Below are positions 1 to 13,009 of a DNA stretch of 64,000 nucleotides, piece after piece (positions within the stretch are counted from its first letter, which is position 1; each line of letters begins with the position of its first letter). Origin of the DNA: Urechis unicinctus (Eukaryota > Annelida > Polychaeta > Xenopneusta > Urechidae); the NCBI GenBank assembly GCA_034190875.2, contig CM067358.1, positions 54,102,767-54,166,766 on the forward strand, in the 5' to 3' direction. A program made the translations under genes and the position numbers. The notes under the pieces are model-generated. The model saw nothing but the letters and a program-made list of their open reading frames with translations. It was not told the origin of the DNA and searched no databases.

Positions 1-47
1 GATATTAAGCTAATTACCTTTTTGTGTGCACCTGCTTTTGGTCACAG

Positions 48-3000
48 TGCCAGAGGAGTGCTTCTCTTACCCCACCTGAAAGATGAGCTCAAGAATTTCA
101 TTGAGGAGAAAGATTTTCTTCTGAGGACGCAGACTCTTCCTTCTAGAGACGGCTCCAGGCCTTACAGTACCCCTAACCTCTGGTAATTCTCACCTGTGTC
201 TCTGGTGCAGTGTGCAGAGTGCAGTGCAGTGTGCAGAGTGCAGTGTTATCATGCTGCATGCCACTAACAGATCCAAGATGAAGGCTGGGTTTTTGTATAA
301 GGGGCAAGGCTGCGAACGTGTACTTGTTTCTGAAGTATGCTTTGTTAAAATCATTATCATGATAAAATTGATGGTGTCATCATGTTATGATTGTCATAAT
401 GTCAGTAATGTCATGCTGTTGTTGGTGTCATCATGTTATGATTGTCATAATGTCTGTAATGTCATGCTGTTGTTGGTGTCATCATGTTATGATTGTCATA
501 ATATCAGTAATGTCATGCTGTTGTTGGTGCTTTCTTCCTCCAGTCGGCCTGGTTTTATGGGCGTTGATGAAGAATCGGTAAACGATGACACACCCCAGAA
601 ACGAGCCATATCGTGTCGACCTTCCATGGTTGGTGCACCTCACAACAAAGGGGAGCGGAGCGTTCTAGTGAGCGCCAAGCGCAGTGGTCGAGGTGAGTAA
701 ACTGTATCTTATTAGCTCAAGACTGATGCCGGTTGGCTTTACTTTGGGTTCCTGTTTGGACACGTGCAGATGAATATTATATTATACCAGTTGTTGCCAT
801 GCAATAAACTGATGCTTATCTTTGTCAATACGTTATGATGAGTCTGACAATACAGAGGCATGAATTGCCTGTAATTTATATGGTTTGTGACGTTATTGAC
901 TTTTGAGCTTTCCTGTGCTATACAGTGAGCACCATTCCTGAGGAAACGGAGGAGCAATTGCTGGAGAAATCACTACGCCAGGCAGCGGACAACAGCAAAA
1001 ATCTCAAGGAGGCTGAGAGGAAAAAACAAAAGACTCCAGACATTATTACTCCTTCTAGTGAATCGATGGAGAAACAAACAATTGCACTGAAACCAATTCC
1101 GGTTTCTTCGAAAAACAAGTCAACAGGTTCAAACTCTTCTACGAAAGAAGACATTAACTCTAATGAAATTGTCGATGATAAGGGCACGAGTGAGTCTGGT
1201 CATTGTGGCTGTGTCACTGCTGACAAGGCTACGGAAAGCTCTTTAAACAACGTCACGCCTCATCAAAGGCAGTCATCAACTCCTGTGAAGTTGGCTGCAG
1301 CTTCCAAAGTTGAAGCTACGTCTGATGACATGAGTAAACCCGATAATTGCGAGAAAGGAACTCAGTCTGATGGATCAAAACGATCTCCAAAAGCCAACTC
1401 CTCTTCTCAGGCTCCTATTCCGAAAATCAGCACCAAGCACGATTTGGTGGAAATTGAGCCTCCAAAACGTAACAAAATACAAGAGCCTCAACGCACGCCA
1501 CGGATTCAAGAGCCAAACCCTCTTGTCATTCAGTTTGAAACACCAAAACTAAACATCACACCACCCTCAAAGACTTCCAAAAATTCCCAACTCCAGCCGA
1601 CCCCAATGGATGGGCCAGTCCGGAAGAAATCGTCAGGCCGCGGGAAGAGCAGTGGTAAACGGTCGTCAGCGCACAATAAGGATTCATCACGTCGCAGTGG
1701 TAAAGGATCCATCAAGTCGGGGCCCAGGTCGACCCACAGTAAGGATACGCGCCCCGACACCCGCGATTCTCTGCTCAGTGTACCCTATGAGTCCACGGAT
1801 TACTACTCTGATGATTTTGATGATGACGGGGATACTCTCACCGACTCTGACATGGATGATGGTAAGTTGTACAGCACAGTTTTCAATTGGAATGTATTTG
1901 GAATCGATGTGTTTTTTTAGGACTTTCTGTGGCCATGTGTGAATGTCATGAGTTATTTGTAGGTGCCATCACCCTTATAGATTTGGTTTGTAATGGATAT
2001 AATATTGGGGCATTTCATTTTCGACTCAAGTGGATCATAGAGTTCCTGGTCGTTTTGAAAACGGTGCAGGGTTTAACTGTATTCCTGGCAGCGTTGAATA
2101 ACGGCAGACTAATTCTCATGAGCTGATACCAATCTTTAATCCAAACTCATTGGCCAATCCAATTACCTTGATAACATGAAGTCATTGTCAAAAATGTAAG
2201 ACATCCATTCTCATTCATTTTGAAAAATCCTTTGATTGGTCAGTTACTGACAACATTCTCACTCATTCATTGTAATATACTGCGCACTAATCTCTCCACT
2301 TCAGTTTCAATGCCATTTCATTGGACAGTCAATATGCTAAATAGACAATGTCAATGAATACTTTAATATATAAATGGCCTGTGTCAGATATTCCAGAGGA
2401 ACTATCTTATGACTACCGGAGGTCTGCCAAGTCCAACTCCTACACCCAGACGTTTGGTGAGTAGCTCACTTAGCAGTTTGCTGTGGGAGTTGGTTATGGT
2501 TTGGTTAGTGCACACTTTCAGTGATGTGATTTTAGCCTGGTATTGGTTTTGGAGTGCCTTTATCACTGATGTATTTATCAAACAGGAGACCCTTTCATGT
2601 CAATATTTCAACACCCTTTAGTAATTACAAAAATAGTATAGTATTTTGTTGTATTTGATGAATTTCGATAACTTTTCTTTGAGCGATATTAACTTAATTG
2701 ACAAGATTTTTTCACCTACTGATTTACAATTTCACATGATTGTTATCCTCCTGTAGTTAATTTCACGTGGACTTGTATTTCAGATTGCATTGGTATGAGT
2801 TTAAATGAGAGCATTTAACATTCTTTTTTTTACATCTTCAATGTTTTAACACTCATATTGACCATGTGTGCATTGCTTATGTTCTAATTTTCTTTGTATA
2901 TTGTCGTTTGTGAAGGTATGTTTTCAAATACTAACGTATACTTGGTTGTGGGGACTGTTCACAAATTGCGTAATGCTTTTTTGCCGATCCAACACCCCCA

Positions 3001-5512
3001 ACCCCAGTAAAGCTCCCTTGCGATAACCCATACGTCTACCAAAACGGACTCTAATGTCAGACCACGTGCCCTCCACCATTCTAGCATTACGTATTTTTGG
3101 AACGACCCTATAGGTTCTTGGTTTTCACTGATGTACCATCCTATATTGACTGTATGTTCACTATTTGTAGCCAGTTTCATTGGTAGTCACCTTTGCTATG
3201 AAGCTTGGTGTGTGTCATGACAGAGGTGGATATTGATTTAGACGTTGGTGAGTAAGAGGAAGACCATGACATCTGCAGGATACTGGATTTTGATTCTATG
3301 TTATCAGTATCAACCTGCTATCAATTACAAATGGTGTCATCCCCTTTGTGTGTTTTGGTTGTTTTGTTAGTATGCACAATTACTGTACATCAAATAAGCC
3401 CTACATGATTCAGAATGGATCATGATCGAATGGAATCATTAAGCGACTCCCAGAATCTCTTAAATTACTCAATATTATTCCATAATATTCATTATGAGAG
3501 CCTGATTCATTGATTTGTCTGTTTTTCTGAAAATTCAAATCAACAGGCATTTGACTTGATCAAGATTCTTACCAACTTCCTTGCTTATAGTGCACATGTG
3601 CTTCATTCAACAAATATAGAACTGCATTGTGTCTTGGAACCTTCATAGTTTAAAGACTGATTCTTGTTAAATATTGATAAAAGCCAAGTTAGCCCTCCTT
3701 GTCTCTCCGCATGTTTGGGGATTTGTTGTCTCTTGCCTTTAAAAGGTAATCTCAAATTGATGACTGTGCCATAGACTTTTCCAAACACCTGACGCTCCTA
3801 TCCCACATGTACTATATGTAAAGCATCAATGTTTCCTCCTGTTGTACCTACAGATTCTTGATCTAATTTGGAAAATCTTTATTCATACCAATTGTTTAAT
3901 TCAGCGGAAAATACATGATTTTGGTAAAAAAACAACTTGATAGATATCAAGAACTGATGTTTTGAATGGTGTTTTACTTGTTTCAAAATGCTGTGTTGTG
4001 ACTATCAGAGATTCCTGAGATTGAGGAAGATTTACCAGACGGAGAGGAGGCAGATGATGACGACGACTTTAATGAACTGGTGGAGGAAGAGGTTAGGGTA
4101 GTGATTGTCTTGAGTGGTTGTTCCTTAGATTAGAGTGACAAGTCATTGTTTGCTCTCAATGGATAGAGTGACAAGTCATTGTTTGCTCTCAATGGATAGA
4201 GTGACAAGTCACTGTTTGCTCTCAATGGATAGAGTGACAAGTCATTGTTTTCTTTCAATAGATAGAGTGACAAGTCATTGTTTGCTCTCCATGAAGAGAG
4301 TGACAAGTCATTGTTTGCTCTCCATGAAGAGAGTAACAAGTCATTGTTTGCTCTCAATGGATAGAGTGATAAGTCATTGTTTGCTCTCCAGGGAGTGACA
4401 AGTCATTGTTTGCTCTCCAGGGAGTGACAAGTCATTGTTTGCTCTAAATGGATAGAGTGACAAGTCATTGTTTTCTTTCAATAGATAGAGTGACAAGTCA
4501 TTGTTTGCTCTCCATGAAGAGAGTGACAAGTCATTGTTTGCTCTCAATGGAGTGACAAGTTGTTTACTATTGGTACAAGGATATCTTTTTAAACTGCTGG
4601 TTTTAACATTTGGAATAGTTGTATGTAAGAATTGTACTAGGAGTGTGGTGCCTGCTACAGGAGTTACTGGGGAATGTAGTCACGGAGGCCAGACGTGCTC
4701 ACAATGACCTTGAAAGCAGCACAGATAAGGATGAGGTCATTGTGGATGAAACTCGTCCCAACACCAGCAAGTTCATCAGAAAGTAAGATCCCTTCAATAG
4801 TGTTGGACATTTGTTTTTGTATGATCCTAGGTTGTGGTAATCCTAAAGCATGGGTTGTGTGAGGTGATGTAGTATTTTCTGTGTGCGCAGCCACTGCATC
4901 GATGCACTGGGCAAGGACAAGTATGACAAGGTACAGAAATATGTGGAGAACAATGATACACCTGAACTCAAGTGAGTCAATTCTTCAGTAACATGCTGTC
5001 ACATGTGGAGCTCAGCTAAGGAAAATGGTTTCTCATGAAATAATATTAGTGAATAAGTCAGAGTTGTGTATAAATCACATGCTTAGTATTGTCTTGAAAT
5101 GTTCTTAGAAGAACAACTTTATAAGCAATGGAAATTTTCAGATTATGTGTATTTCTAAGCTCACTTGTTGGCTTATGAGTTGAAAAAGATGGCTGTGCCT
5201 ATAGGCAATTTGTTCTCTTTATCAATAATGGTGATGTTGACAACAAAGCTTAAGATTTTCTTCATTTTTTTTCTTTTTCAAGAGTTTCAGTTTAAATAGA
5301 AATGTATATCTTTTTGGGAAAATATTTCTTGCCAGGCAATCAAGACAAGTGACTTTGGATTGCTTGTTTGAATTGTTGTTTTTGCATTGCTTCATTGAGT
5401 ATATTACATTGTTCTTGAATGTTACAGGAAACTGGAACGTATGGTGGGAAAGGAGCATGCCAAAACAGTGTACCTTATGGCAGAAATCTCAAGGAAACCT
5501 CGCCATAAATGA
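48..5512 (+). CDS. Acidic, Ser/Lys-rich protein, C-terminal nine exons (5' partial)
   Basis: Nine exons join in frame with GT-AG borders: 48-182, 544-692, 926-1861, 2388-2456, 3224-3247, 4009-4091, 4661-4782, 4891-4971 and 5428-5512 (TGA). They give about 560 residues; the start lies upstream of the window. The long third exon encodes a low-complexity Ser/Lys/Pro-rich region ending in an acidic patch with YYSDDFDDDGD. More acidic segments follow, including DDDDDFNELVEEE. The last about 60 residues look folded: ALGKDKYDKVQKYVEN, then LERMVGKEHAKTVYLMAEI, before a basic RKPRHK end. That layout resembles my recollection of the C-terminal tails of NIMA-related kinases (NEK1-like), but no kinase domain is visible here, so the name is a guess. 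Introns carry a 51-bp and a 33-bp minisatellite. The exon chain is well supported; the identity is open. Confidence 0.75.
374..527 (+). repeat. 51-bp minisatellite, 3 copies
   Basis: Three near-identical 51-bp units starting with GTGTCATCATGTTATGATTG lie in the intron between exons 182 and 544. The unit is a multiple of three and leaves frames open, but splice sites and frame continuity place it in an intron. Confidence 0.85.
4131..4562 (+). repeat. 33-bp minisatellite, about 13 copies
   Basis: Units contain GAGTGACAAGTCATTGTTTG followed by CTCTCAATGGATA or variants. Two units are shortened to about 29 bp (GGGAGTGACAAG...CTCCA). The array lies in the intron between exons ending at 4091 and starting at 4661. 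It is open in several frames, which I take as a by-product of the unit length. Confidence 0.9.
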
Positions 5513-8081
5513 CACTTATTCTCTTCACGAAACCACATCATTATTATTTAATGAACTCTTTCACTATTATCTGGAAACAGTAACAAGTCAATTTTGCTAC
5601 CTCCTTACTGAAAGGTCCTGTTTTTATTATTCGACCGAAACATTCATTAATAGCTGCTTGGTGATATATCATTTGTTACAAATATGAATACATATCTTCC
5701 TTTTGTCCGAGAGATCTCTCCATATCATTTCCTGCTTGCCAAGATACAGGTGATATATACAATATTTTTAAACTTTCGACAAGATATTCATATATATATA
5801 AATATATATATATATATGCACACACACATTTATATATTGTTAAATTCACTTCTCTATACAATTTTCACAAGTGCTAAGTGCTAACCTTCTTGACTAATGA
5901 CATGTTTGTCATCTGTTTCATTGTTCATTTGTGGCTGTTGTGTATAATTTATTTGGATTGCCTTGTTGATATTAATGCTTTGCTGTATGTTTACAAAGGC
6001 TTCAGATATATATATAGCAACTGGCGATGTCTGATGTCCTAGTCTTTCACTTCATTCCAGAACCTCACTCCACTCATTTGATGGGGTCATTGTAAATTAT
6101 TGAAGCTGGTTCAATCTCTACATATTTAATAGTTTGCATGTACTAGAAATAGAACAGCTATTCAGCCCATCATAATGTATGATATTATTAACATAAATTA
6201 TTTTACAAATTCCCCTTGAATACTTGTTGTTTTATTAAATGTTTTGTGTATATAACAGTTTATATAAAATCATTACTGGACCTGTCTGTTGGTAAGCATG
6301 TACCTACTATAGGGGAACTCAAATATAGAGATGAAAATAAGTCAGAAGATGCGACGCATATCGCGTTCAGCCACACCATTTTTGTCACGAACAAAATTTC
6401 CAGATTTCTGGATTCCATGTGTTTGGGATTCATTTGTGCCATTGAAGAGCTTTGCAACCATGATAATGAACTGTAATTAGTTCTCTTAAGCATTTGTGGT
6501 ATGATTTAATTGTCTATGATATCACCTCATTGGCTTCACATGAGATCTGCACCCGTTTCTTCTTGCTAGCACCTGAACCTCACCTGTAGCAATCAATCAA
6601 AAACATCTTATTACAGAGATGATTATTAACGTTATTAACACGTGTCAAGGGGTCATGACAATTCTATTTTGTAAAGAGGGTTGTGCAGTCATGAAACTGG
6701 ATCCGATCAGCTTCACCGCCCAGTTTTTCTGGCTGTTTGATAGGAATTGGTTCTTGACCAATAAAGCTTTGTTAACCTTTGATTTGTGTCTAATTGTGTC
6801 TGCCTAGTAGATATTTTGATCCTATTAGCATTATTTCATCACTGTAACAATACCTCAGCAGAACAGATCACAAAGAGGCATTGTCAGACTTAAAGATTTA
6901 CAGTCAACCGATTTTTTTCACGACATAATTTTGATGACTTTTTACGAAAATGTCTTTAAATTGCAGTCCAACATCACAAGCATTCTACCTCTAGTAGTAT
7001 ACCTTAAGTACTGCAATAAAGGTACAAGGACATTCCATTCAGAGTAGATGAGCAAACAAGAAATGGGAGGATGACAATAGTTCACACCCTTTGTTAATAT
7101 TTCTGCATGAGATTCTGATCATAAGAAATTCAATTCATTTATTGAACAACAAAAGGATCACAGCAACTATATTTGTGAAGGTCTAAAAAGCAAGACTGCA
7201 CATTAATGGAATAATGTTTTGTTCTGGCATATAGATTAACAGCAACAATAAAAAAAGTCACAATATTAAAGGAAATCAGTTAATTGTATCAAACAAATGC
7301 TATGTCCAAATGTGACATTAGAGGTGGGTAAATACATTACACAAAGAACACAGCACACTGTCAAGTCTGTTGTCAGAGAAACATATTATACAGAAATACA
7401 TACAGGAAGCTGAATGAATGATATGTGACCCTGGCTCTATACTAGTTAAACACTACATTTTCACTCATATTATTTTCTTTTATCAAGCATTAAGGATACA
7501 ATTATCGGCAATAACGTTCTCTTATTTTATGCCACTAAAGTTACCTGTTAATCAACCGTGTTGCTAAAAATAGCACTATAAATTTTGAGATCAAAAGCAA
7601 TATAATTCTAGTGCCTCATTTTTAAAGCAAAACATATAGGACGGAATACAAAAATACATATTCTCTATATATTAACAGCACTTTATATATTTACACATTC
7701 CATCCATATCACAGGAACAATTAGTTCTCCTCCTGTGATCCAACAGACACATTTTATATGCACCATATTTGCTTACTTATAATCTGTCCATTTAATTTGA
7801 AAAAAAAATAAAAGATGCAACAATCAATGGGTATAAAAAATTAGAACATTAAAGGTTGCATATTTGAACATGTATATCTACATAACATCATCATTTTATA
7901 GCCATTTAATAAGCAATATGAGATATATTTTCTTTCATTGTATTGCCATGTATTGGTTAAATTGCATGAGCACCATAATGATATGCAGCATGGTATATTG
8001 GCAGTTTTTCATATGATGATGAGAATAAGCCATCATCTAATTCAATATCCACACCAAACTTATAAATACCCCTCCCTCATC
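5513..8081. other. 3' UTRs of two convergent genes and intergenic AT-rich DNA
   Basis: No coding exon is recognised. A polyadenylation signal AATAAA at 6760-6765 may serve the upstream plus-strand gene, giving a 3' UTR of about 1.2 kb. A TA-rich microsatellite lies near 5780-5835. The minus-strand glycine-rich gene ends at 8082, so its 3' UTR should lie to the left of that point. Confidence 0.5.
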
Positions 8082-11000
8082 TCAATTCTCATAAACCAGC
8101 ATCACAAATTCACCGAATGGGTCGATCTCCTGTCCCCATGCCACAACCACTACACCTTGGCCTGCAGCATACACTGACGGCTTTCCTGCTTCACCCACCG
8201 TGACAGCTATGTCTTCACCCTCTTTGAAGTCTACGAATCCTCTGGAGTAGCCGCCACCTCCTCCGGCCCTGCCACACCCCTCACTGCCCCCTCCCCCACC
8301 GTACTGACCCCCACCCTGACCCACTGCATCTGAGGCCCCCGCACCATGAGATGGCACGTGAACAGCACCAGTATTCACTAGCCTCAAGCACTCTACTGTA
8401 CTGGCCATGGAGGCACCAGCTCCACAGAAAGGGTGCTCGCTTGACCCTGCCTGCAAGAAGCTTATATAGGGTTGCTGTTCAGATTGACTGGTACTCTTTA
8501 CAGTCTGGGTCTCTTCCATTGCAGTACTGATTGGAATTTCAGCCTCCTCCATAGCAGAACTGGTAAGGATTGGGGCCTCATCTATAAGCAATACTGGTTG
8601 GAATGGCGGCCTCTTCCACTACAGAACTGGTGTGAATTGGGACCTCATCTATTGCAATACTGGTTGGAATGGCGGCCTCTTCCACTACAGAACTGGTGAG
8701 AATTGGGTCCTCATCTATTGCAGTATTGGTTGGAATGGCGGCCTCTTCCACTACAGAACTGGTGAGAATTGGGGCCTCATCTATTGCAGTACTGGTTGGA
8801 ATGGCGGCCTCTTCCACTACAGAACTGGTGAGAATTGGGGCCTCATCTATTGCAGTACTGGTTGGAATGGCGGCCTCTTCCACTACAGAACTGGTGAGAA
8901 TTGGGGCCTCATCTATTGCAGTACTGGTTGGAATGGCGGCCTCTTCCACTACAGAACTGGTGAGAATTGGGACCTCATCTATTTCAGTACTGGTTGGAAT
9001 GGCGGCCTCTTCCACTACAGAACTGGTGAGAATTGGGGCCTCATCTATTGCAGTACTGGTTGGAATGGCGGCCTCTTCCACTACAGAACTGGTGTGAATT
9101 GGGGCCTCATCTATTGCAGTACTGGTTGGAATGGCGGCCTCTTCCACTACAGAACTGGTGTGAATTGGGGCCTCATCTATTGCAGTACTGGTTGGAATGG
9201 CGGCCTCTTCCACTACAGAACTGGTGTGAATTGGGGCCTCATCTATTGCAGTACTGGTTGGAATGGCGGCCTCTTCCACTACAGAACTGGTGTGAATTGG
9301 GGCCTCATCTATTGTAGTCTTTTCAGTTACAGCAGTGGTTGTAATAGGGGCCTCTTCCATAGCAGTACCACTTACAGTAGGGGCCTCATCCATACCATCA
9401 CCATTCTGTACATTCTCATCTCTCTTATATCGAACACGTCGATGCCTCTGATGTGGGTATTCCCCTGCAGCCCCACCACCTAATGTACACCGGTTGAACG
9501 CTGTTTTGTTGGGTGAGTTCATCTGCAGCTGGAGGCAGGAAGCATTCCACCTGCCCCTCCCTCCATTCCAATCCTCACCGTCTCCCCCGTCACCACCTAA
9601 CAAGTCACAGGTTGGATTTCTTATATTATAATCACCATTATAATCAACCCCAATCCAGGGTTTGCTTTTAGGTTGTGTGGTAAATTACCAAATATAAGTG
9701 AACATCTGCTTGTGTTGTACTCACCACTGTTGAACGGTCCTGCTCCGATGCCTCCGTAAGCGGTGATGTACTGGCCAAACGCAGAAAGACCTCCATCACC
9801 TCCAAGATGAACATTGTCCTTGGCAGTATCAGTATAACCTGAACGACCCCCACCCCCACCGCCAATACAGATGACGTCCAGTCTCAGTGGCAACCCTATC
9901 ACCTTGGGTATGGTAAGTGTACCGCTGACTTCAAAGATCACCTGCCCACTGCGGCTCTCTATGGTATATCCTGAAACAGTCCCACCGTGTCATAATATCA
10001 CAAATCAGATAAAGAGTGTGGAAGCTCTGCTACCCAAAAATAACAAGATTAAATCATGATACTACATTGCAGTGCTCCAAATGACCGATCTCCAGCTCAC
10101 ACGAGGCGAGTAACTATCTATTTGGGTGACAGAAATATAGCTATTTGTTGCCAGACTTGTGCACAAGAAGTGCAGGTCATGGAACGTTGCCGCCCCTGCG
10201 TTGCTAAGGGTAAATAAGTGCTGCTCTTTCACAATTTGCCTTTTGTTGAATTTGTTGTTTGATGGTGATTCGTACAAAACAACCAACATGAACACAGAAG
10301 TGAGCTCAGTTGATGACATGCACGCTGACATGTTTACTGAGTTCCCAGAAAGCCAGAAAAAAACCAGCCGACATCATAGCGCAGGGGACGTATGACGGGC
10401 CGGCCAGCCATGAGGGTCGGGCTTGGAAAGGGAGACTGCGCTTCTGATAGAATGAACTTTGGTATAAAAAGTTTTGCTAACAGGCAGAGCTGAAAACATG
10501 CCATCAATCAATATTATTCCCCACTATGTGACATTGTACAAGAGATTTTAGTTGCTTCTTTTTTTTAGGCTAAAGGTCATCCCGGGCTGATTTAAAGTCT
10601 GCAAGAAACAACGAACATCAGAGGGGCCCATGTGTAATGTTAGGCAGCTAGCCTGCTTTTTAGGAAATGCCATCAAAAGTTACTTTCTATTTGACTAACA
10701 TTTACTAAAAAACTGTGCAATGAGCCATCAACATAAGAGGGGTCAACATGTAATTTTGGGCAGCTAGCTTGCTTTATAAGTACACCTGCTGTCACACAGT
10801 ACAAGAGATTTTTTAAATGTTTTTCTCTAATAACTTATGGGGGTCTGATTTTTGGTCTGCGAGGAACCATAAGAGGGGTCCATGTGTAATTTGGGAATGG
10901 TACCTTGCTTTACAATGAAATGTGCCGTCACAAGACTTTTTACAAAACAGACAGATGGATGGATAGATGGCTGATGAAGCAAAGGTTTGTGATAAATTGT

Positions 11001-12350
11001 TTTATAGATACTGGAATAGGTGCCAACTCACGATCTGATTGAATTCGTGTGACAGTGGCATTCCTGTTTAGGTTGCTGAGTTTGGTGTCTACAGTAACAG
11101 CAGCAGGACTGGGCTGGGAAGTGGAAATTGTAACACTTGGAGAAGCCACTGTGTGGGGAGAGGTGTCCAGTGGTTCTGTGGCTGGCCCTGTTGTCAAGGA
11201 ATGTCCAGGTGGTGTGGCCCGCCCAGGTGGTGTGGCCTGCCCAGGTGGTGTGGCCTGCCCAGGTGCTGTGGCCTGCCCAGGTGAGGTGGGTAGATGAGGT
11301 GAGGTGGCCTGCCCAGGTGAGGTGGGTAGATGAGGCGATTCTGAACTCCACTCGAGTGCAGCACATTTATCCATACATTCCTGAATAAGAAACCAAAGCA
11401 AAAACAAATGAGTTTTATTGATTAGGGCAAAGGAATGAAGAACTGACTGGGAATGAAAATGAAATGTGGCAATGAACGGAGACCTGGAAGTGGCTAGTGA
11501 TTTTCTCTTGCATTCCTTGCATGTGATGGTGAGCAGACTCTGGGCGGGGATGCTCAAATGATATGTTGTTTGATATGTTTGTGCATCGATTGAAGCATTC
11601 CTGTACAGGCAGTCACATCCATGTTACAGCAGAATCATTTGTATTTCAACCATTTAACATAAACCATAAATGTATTTGGGCACCCTGTTAGGTATTGGGA
11701 TCATAACAATTTAATACATTTTGCTGCCACAAGATGAGGTATTCCTTCCAGAGGAGGACATACATTCACAACCAATAGCCTAGTTCATCTCTATTAATGA
11801 ACAAATTAGTATTTCCACCAAACTCTGTGAAAAAATCTAGGAAAAAGTCAAGATTGAGCTTTAGTAACTGTCCCATTAACTGCACAAGATATATGAACAT
11901 GGATGAAACCATTACATAAAAGTCAACTGAAGCAACTCATTCTATGGAAAACTGCTGTTCACCAGGAATATCAGTGTTCTGGTAGTATACAACACTTGCC
12001 GTATCATTGACTGTAGGCTTGGTTCGGAAGAGGAAAGAAGAATTCCATATGACAGGATAAATCACAAATACAGCGAGCGACACCATGGCACCAAGCAACA
12101 GTACGATGGTCACCGTAACCCCACAGCGGGAACAACAAGGCAAGCAATGTCTGCGGGTCTCCGATTCATGTTTACGCAGCTGTAAGTCATCCAAAACAAA
12201 CAAGTCTTCCTCTGCATCATCATCGCTATGGTATCTGCTGTCATTGTTCAGCATGTTGCGCATCTCATGATAAACCACCTCCTCTTCCGAATCTCCATCC
12301 TCATCCTCTTCCTCTCTTAGGAGATGAACTCTATCATACTTGGCAGACAT
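8082..12350 (-). CDS. Glycine-rich, probably type II membrane protein with 22-residue tandem repeat; reading frame broken
   Basis: Likely first coding exon 12350-11937 starts MSAKYDRVHL. It encodes an acidic N-terminus, a Cys cluster (CLPCCSRC, residues 69-76), one membrane segment (about 77-101) and two N-glycosylation sequons, which suggests type II topology. Downstream exons are 11380-11032 (Pro/Thr-rich, PGQATP repeats), 9970-9725 and 9596-8082; these three join in frame. The 9970 exon holds a beta-strand segment, then a Gly-rich stretch (CIGGGGGGRSG, GGDGG). The final exon continues it, inserts eleven 22-residue repeats (TSSVVEEAAIPTSTAIDEAP), and returns to Gly-rich sequence and a beta-rich end (GQGVVVVAWGQEID). 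The Gly-rich fold recalls that of ALK/LTK, without a kinase. The last exon has one base too many near 8583-8589. I found no in-phase junction between 11937 and 11380, so an exon may be missing, or the 137-residue ORF may be a separate gene. Confidence 0.6.
8575..9315 (-). repeat. 66-bp coding minisatellite, about 11 copies
   Basis: Units of exactly 66 bp encode 22 residues with the core EEAAIPTSTAIDEAPI plus TSSVV. The period keeps the frame, and copies are highly uniform apart from the last one at the 8575 end. There a one-base insertion shifts the frame relative to the glycine-rich C-terminus. The array is Thr/Ser/Glu-rich, acidic and lacks Cys, consistent with an extended extracellular stalk. 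Confidence 0.9.
10440..11000. repeat. Diverged repeats of about 120 bp in an intron, 3 copies
   Basis: Three related blocks begin near 10613, 10727 and 10861. Each holds a form of AAGAGGGGTCCATGTGTAAT followed by a GCAGCTAGC/TTGCTTT segment. They lie in the intron between exons 11380-11032 and 9970-9725 of the glycine-rich gene. I see no coding potential. Confidence 0.5.
11205..11340 (-). repeat. 18-bp coding repeat (PGQATP-type)
   Basis: Tandem 18-bp units around CCCAGGTGGTGTGGCCTG (plus strand) encode Pro-Gly-Gln-Ala-Thr-Pro hexapeptides on the minus strand, inside the Pro/Thr-rich exon of the glycine-rich membrane protein. A longer variant encoding a SPHLPTS segment occurs twice at the high-coordinate end. 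Confidence 0.75.
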
Positions 12351-13009
12351 GGTCTATTTGTTCAGTCTCCACAGTTGATAATGGGACTGTAGTTCTGAGG
12401 GGGTTACTTCTGAATGCAGCGGCCAGGGGTAACAATAACTGCTAGTGAGATTCCTGTTTCACAGCTTGTCATCGTTCAGCGTGCCACCCAGATGATCACT
12501 GCTCTCGACAGATCTGAACACCAGGATGCACAAAATAAACATTTGAACGCTTGTGAAAATATAATATAAATGAATAATGAATTCACATACTGCAGACAAC
12601 ATTCTATCAAATTAAGATTGGTTCATTGCATTAAGCTGATCTAATTCAGCTATAGCTTAACTTCTCCGCGAGCAGAATATCTGACAGCACTCTTTCCACA
12701 ATACATTATCGCAATGTTAACCAGCAGAATCTTGCTACAAACAATACAACAATGGTGCATGTCAGCATGTTCTGTAAAATTATAACAGAGTATGTCTATT
12801 GTGTGCTCAGAAGGCTTGTTAAGAGTTAATACAGTAGTTGATAATGCAATTAACCCCCAGGTCAGACAGACAAATGGTATCTATAACATTGCCCTAAGGT
12901 AGTGGTGTAAAATATATCTGAAACCTTCAAGGCATAGATTCATTATAAAGGACTACTACACAGTGGCATGGTCTATGAGTCGACATTTGCAATGAAAGTG
13001 GACTTCTCA
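12351..13009. other. 5' flank of the minus-strand membrane-protein gene
   Basis: No exon is recognised. The region presumably holds the promoter and 5' UTR of the gene starting at 12350. I see no clear TATA box or CpG-rich core. Confidence 0.35.

Noticed and set aside
8632..9483. Plus-strand ORF of 283 residues across the 66-bp array
   Set aside because: It is the antisense shadow of the minus-strand coding repeat. The minus frame joins glycine-rich exons through good splice sites; the plus frame has no such context.
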